From Cytophagaceae bacterium (GTDB taxonomy: Bacteria > Bacteroidota > Bacteroidia > Cytophagales > Flexibacteraceae), in contig CANHWS010000169.1 of assembly GCA_947464365.1 (NCBI GenBank), positions 1-7,652 on the forward strand: DNA of 7,652 nt, read 5' to 3'. The notes under the pieces are model-generated. The model was not told the origin of the DNA and ran no database searches. It worked only from the letters and a program-made list of their open reading frames with translations. This document shows positions 6,201-7,652 of the stretch, one piece after another; within the stretch, counting starts at the first letter, position 1; each line of letters begins with the position of its first letter. Position numbers and translations under genes: made by a program.

Positions 6201-7192
6201 GCAAGAGCGTAGACAATACCTGTAGCACCTGGGTTCCAACTGAGGGAGGCATCACCTGTAGTAATATTTAGGGCCGCAATGTTTTGCCTAGCTTGTCCAC
6301 CAAGATTGGAAAAATGCCCTCCTACATAGACAGTAGGGCCATGGATAGCTATGGCAAATACTCTACCATTGGCATTCGGGTTCCAAGTGGTCGCTCCGCC
6401 AGTGCCAGTGGCAACTAAAGCAGCTATACCTGATCTTACTGCTCCGCCAATTGTGCTGAATTGCCCCCCTGCATAGACATTACTGCCATTGATTGCTAGG
6501 GTAAACACAAATCCATCGGCATTCGGGTTCCAGGTTGTAGCAGCGCCAGTACTGGCGTCCAATGCAGCAATGTAGTTCCGGGGTTGCCCGCCTATGTTAC
6601 TGAATTCTCCACCAGCATACACATTTATGCCACTTACTGCTAGGGTTAGTACTGTTTCATTTGCACCGGGGTTCCAGCTTGTGACAGCACCTGTGGTAGC
6701 GTTTAATGCTGCAATCCGGTTTCTAAATTGCCCCCCGATAATGGTAAAGTCACCACCAACATAGACCGTTGTGCCGTTAACGGCAATAGCTTTTACGATA
6801 TTATTGGCGAACACATTCCAACTCAAATCAAGCGTTTGGTCTGGCAAAATATGCGCAAAGTTTTTCCTATTGACATTTCCTACTTTGTCAAAATTGCCTC
6901 CGATGTACCACCCACCGCTACCATCAGGCGCAGAGGCAAATACCTCTCCCTGGATCTGCAAGGCTTGACCATTTACCTCACCTGTTGTGGTAGAGACAGA
7001 AACACCACTACCAGTCCTAGGCCCTACATAGGAAAACGACCCGCCTATATAAACGGTATTGCCATTTCTTACGACTTCGTTCACTTGGCCATTGATCATC
7101 CACAGGTCTGGTTTGTAGTCTGGTGCTTCAAACTGGGCATGCACAACTGTGGATAAAATTGCTAAGAAAAATAAGAGTGCGTACTTGATCAT
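3026..7192 (-). CDS. Large secreted delta-60-type repeat protein with T9SS type A sorting domain
   Basis: This 1388-aa protein is predicted to be exported and released or anchored outside the outer membrane. Residues 1-19 are a Sec signal peptide (hydrophobic core, cleavage after VHA before Gln20). Residues about 30-705 hold fourteen tandem units, each marked by VYxGGxF. The motifs start at 47, 95, 143, 191, 239, 288, 337, 385, 433, 481, 534, 587, 635 and 683. The full unit is roughly VYVGGxFxxIGGxxRxxIAAL then TGxxTSWNP, resembling delta-60/DUF5122 beta-propeller repeats. Residues about 712-782 form an Ig-like domain (GGSVTLSAPTGFAYLWSTSE). Residues about 786-1300 are beta-rich, starting with an NVYVWNGTGDYNDPAFW segment and including FNLIKNPFAA and IGQAFFVRA, phrases seen in other large Bacteroidota secreted proteins. 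Residues about 1313-1388 are the T9SS type A sorting domain (LRPNPANTNVQLHL to the final LVVVR). No catalytic motif was found, so adhesion, carbohydrate binding or matrix function is only a guess. The protein stands alone, convergent with nfu. Confidence 0.93.
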   Translation of the reverse strand: MIKYALLFFLAILSTVVHAQFEAPDYKPDLWMINGQVNEVVRNGNTVYIGGSFSYVGPRTGSGVSVSTTTGEVNGQALQIQGEVFASAPDGSGGWYIGGNFDKVGNVNRKNFAHILPDQTLDLSWNVFANNIVKAIAVNGTTVYVGGDFTIIGGQFRNRIAALNATTGAVTSWNPGANETVLTLAVSGINVYAGGEFSNIGGQPRNYIAALDASTGAATTWNPNADGFVFTLAINGSNVYAGGQFSTIGGAVRSGIAALVATGTGGATTWNPNANGRVFAIAIHGPTVYVGGHFSNLGGQARQNIAALNITTGDASLSWNPGATGIVYALAATSTTLYVGGENLGIGGQSRSSVAALDLATGVVTSWNPGDNGKGYTLCVTGTSVFVGGSFSSMGGVLRNNIAALNATTGEATNWDPGANGGVTTIKFDGNTMFVGGAFSTIGGLTRRGLAVLDPIFGNATSWNANINGSVTDFAISGSLIYLIGNFSSVGGQPRNQIASVITTTGVVTSWDPDPSNSAQGTSLFAIAVSGSTVFVGGEFTRIGGQQRKCIAALDAITGNATSWNPNPSFITGSPRVHTLAVNGTNVYVGGWFDFIGGQSRSVVAALDVATGLATNWMPAVHSGVEAFAFSGNTVYIAGLFHRGTPVADVTAFDAITGNATGWKANVEDDFNVKALSISGTSVYIGGYFFKVGGIYRSNVAALSTATTCTPLDAPFITESGPVNIFPGGSVTLSAPTGFAYLWSTSETTQSITVSTPGSYTVQTITGTCTSAVSAAVVVTLIPPSPNVYVWNGTGDYNDPAFWATNIVPTGTIDSIIIASGTCTLNGSLNVERVRVEPSANLVVDGTVFTTHLNVAGMLVADRLEPTNGTGLGITTYLGSGSIRCSTYVKPAGDATIIHNTNLRANVLELGSEISLVGANAQLIIPYNPAGFHGISYFPGGSITQESPDQFSIEAYFDPATTLADGGAWFNVGPPIQHFPVNNLSLNNPFAANTYNNGVAAGSSLYLYNPNSTTWPTNQGYVKAPSAAYQLAPSEGVRVWLRTAKLNGGAVRFTGQPFFADQTFNLQYCPSGCSLGDPNGFNLIKNPFAAVLSWTNGNIIRTNMDNAFWIWNSDVEQFSSFAGGIGINGGREAVAIGQAFFVRANGPGASILLPTSATNVSTAADPFRAGAIDNLIKLKVMTGTRLKDEAAIRFYSTATAGYDTQYDAADMAGTTTGISTLLANGTAMGINVLPLISQTRVPIALTRIQANQNLTISLEGMDAGTQLWLNHSSFSAPITVFDGFSMPLTTVLATGLELIAMPTVTSLNKALSPMLTLRPNPANTNVQLHLTAGTLKQVTILDQLGRTVLSPTTLQGDVLDISTLAAGSYVVRVMTEGGVATQRLVVVR
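5085..7080 (-). repeat. Fourteen-unit tandem coding repeat, period about 144 bp
   Basis: The repeat array encodes fourteen units. Spacing between successive VYxGGxF motifs is 48 residues in nine of thirteen steps, 49 in two and 53 in two. Units 1, 2 and 13 are degenerate: unit 13 lacks the IGG and Arg positions, and unit 2 has a longer delta-60-like form (RKNFAHILPDQTLDLSWN). Unit 7 lacks the Phe of the motif. The two 53-residue steps are consecutive (481 to 534 to 587). Both carry extra residues in the loop after the WNP or WDP position, which suggests a local tandem duplication. The units differ at many DNA positions, so the array as a whole is old. Confidence 0.88.
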
Positions 7193-7320
7193 CAGTTCAA
7201 GGTTTAGTTCGTAACGAATGTAAAACTGAAACTCATAACAGATTACCCTGTTTGTTAAATATACATTAACAGAATATTAAGTTTGTATTAACAAATTGGA
7301 CCGCCAAACCACAACTGTAG
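7193..7320 (-). promoter_or_regulatory. AT-rich upstream region of secreted-protein gene
   Basis: The region upstream of the secreted-protein start is strikingly AT-rich, with only 9 G/C among the 50 bases 7251-7300. It contains an 8-bp inverted repeat, TTTGTTAA (7251-7258) / TTAACAAA (7288-7295). On the minus strand, bases 7263-7256 read TATATTTA, one base off the Bacteroidota -7 box TAnnTTTG, but without a TTG at the right distance. A promoter is expected here, but I cannot place it exactly. Confidence 0.4.
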
Positions 7321-7321
7321 T

Positions 7322-7384
7322 GGACACCTAAATTTTAACTACTGTAAAGCCACCTTAGCAATGGTGGAATGGGTGTTGGTGTCC
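7322..7384. repeat. Nested inverted repeat next to the nfu remnant
   Basis: Outer arms GGACACC (7322-7328) and GGTGTCC (7378-7384) enclose inner arms CCACC (7350-7354) and GGTGG (7363-7367) around an 8-nt loop. The 63-bp unit ends 14 bases before the duplicated nfu tail. It could be a structured non-coding element, a weak terminator, or a remnant of a small mobile element. No coding content or target duplication is evident. Confidence 0.4.
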
Positions 7385-7398
7385 GGTCTTTATATTGA

Positions 7399-7490
7399 CT
7401 AGGAGCACCATCACCCTGCGTGACGGTATCCAACGCTTGCTGACCAATATGGTACCTGGGGTAGTGGATGTTGTTGCGGAGGGGGGGTAA
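7399..7490 (+). pseudogene. Orphan duplicate of the nfu 3' end (28-codon tail)
   Basis: These 92 bases align without gaps to 2837-2928 of the intact nfu, with 82 identical positions and coinciding stop codons (TAA here, TAG there). Eight of the ten mismatches are at third codon positions. In frame it encodes STITLRDGIQRLLTNMV and then PGVVDVVAEGG. The only residue changes from nfu within the aligned tail are Gly to Asp and Val to Gly, plus Ser to Arg at the left edge. The CxxC motif lies just upstream of the homologous part and is absent. There is no in-frame start, and the frame is closed by TAG at 7356-7358, so it is not a functional gene. Similarity stops near 7399 on the left and at the stop codon on the right. 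It is in the same orientation as nfu, so the pair form direct repeats around the secreted-protein gene. Confidence 0.88.
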
Positions 7491-7588
7491 GGTAATTTGT
7501 CCCATATTTATCCATAACCAATTACAAAATTCCCGCATACCTCCCACCCATTCCAACCCTAGAGCCATGGTGGGGGTCTAGCGCCTAG

Positions 7589-7652
7589 ATGCCCCAAGCC
7601 GAGGACCCCATATTGCCCCTAGAAGCCCAAGCCCTGCTGCGGGACCTGCACC
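7589..7652 (+). CDS. Possible start of an unidentified gene (cut by window edge)
   Basis: An open frame starts at ATG 7589, immediately after an in-frame TAG (7586-7588), and stays open for 21 codons to the window end. The visible peptide is MPQAEDPILPLEAQALLRDL, which is acidic and Leu-rich and looks like a folded-protein N-terminus. The base composition is markedly more GC-rich than the preceding AT-rich intergenic DNA. It may be the gene that originally followed nfu, since the stranded nfu tail ends 98 bp before it. There is no clear ribosome-binding site. The visible part is too short to assign a family. Confidence 0.35.
   Translation, partial: MPQAEDPILPLEAQALLRDLH

Noticed and set aside
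5085..7080. Regular 144-bp periodicity considered as a CRISPR or non-coding satellite array
   Set aside because: The period is a multiple of three, the frame stays open throughout, and conservation follows protein motifs rather than exact DNA repeats. It is a coding repeat.
2837..7490. Direct repeats considered as true att sites of an integrative element
   Set aside because: No integrase or excisionase gene is present between them, and the repeats are about 89% identical with codon-biased differences, unlike the short identical core of att sites. Kept only as one possible explanation in the findings.
7335..7568. Minus-strand 77-codon open frame spanning the nfu remnant
   Set aside because: Part of its product is just the antisense reading of the duplicated nfu tail, and the same antisense peptide appears opposite the real nfu. 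The rest has no family signal.

Overview
The window looks like chromosomal DNA from a member of the Bacteroidota. The large secreted protein ends in a type IX secretion (T9SS) type A sorting domain. The F-type ATP synthase genes run as small membrane protein, atpB (with a signal-like N-terminus and a long extension), then atpE. The Nfu protein has the two-domain form common in that phylum. Genus cannot be fixed from this sequence. No RNA genes, CRISPR arrays, integrases or transposases were seen.

Layout. Positions 1-1832, minus strand: the promoter-proximal end of an ATP synthase operon, transcribed right to left. It holds a 121-aa four-helix membrane protein in the position of AtpI, then the a subunit (atpB), then the first 53 codons of the c subunit (atpE), which runs off the window. 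Positions 1833-2322: a gene-free divergent intergenic region with several inverted repeats. Positions 2323-2928, plus strand: an intact nfu gene for an iron-sulfur cluster carrier. Positions 2944-3005: two consecutive hairpins, the second a strong intrinsic terminator, which close nfu and the convergent gene to its right. Positions 3026-7192, minus strand: a 1388-aa secreted protein with fourteen repeats of about 48 residues (probable beta-propeller blades), an Ig-like domain, a long beta-rich region and the T9SS sorting domain. Positions 7193-7398: its AT-rich upstream region plus a nested inverted repeat. Positions 7399-7490, plus strand: a second, diverged copy of the last 92 bases of nfu, including an aligned stop codon. 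Positions 7589-7652, plus strand: the probable start of another gene, cut by the window edge.

How it fits together. The ATP synthase genes and nfu are housekeeping functions (energy conversion and Fe-S cluster maturation) and diverge from a shared regulatory region. The secreted repeat protein is an accessory surface or extracellular protein with no evident functional link to them. It lies between the intact nfu and a stranded nfu tail, in the same orientation as each other. Ten mismatches separate the two tails, and eight of them fall at third codon positions. This suggests the secreted-protein gene, or nfu plus that gene, entered this locus by recombination between diverged nfu alleles, leaving the old 3' end behind. 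This is the most notable observation in the window.
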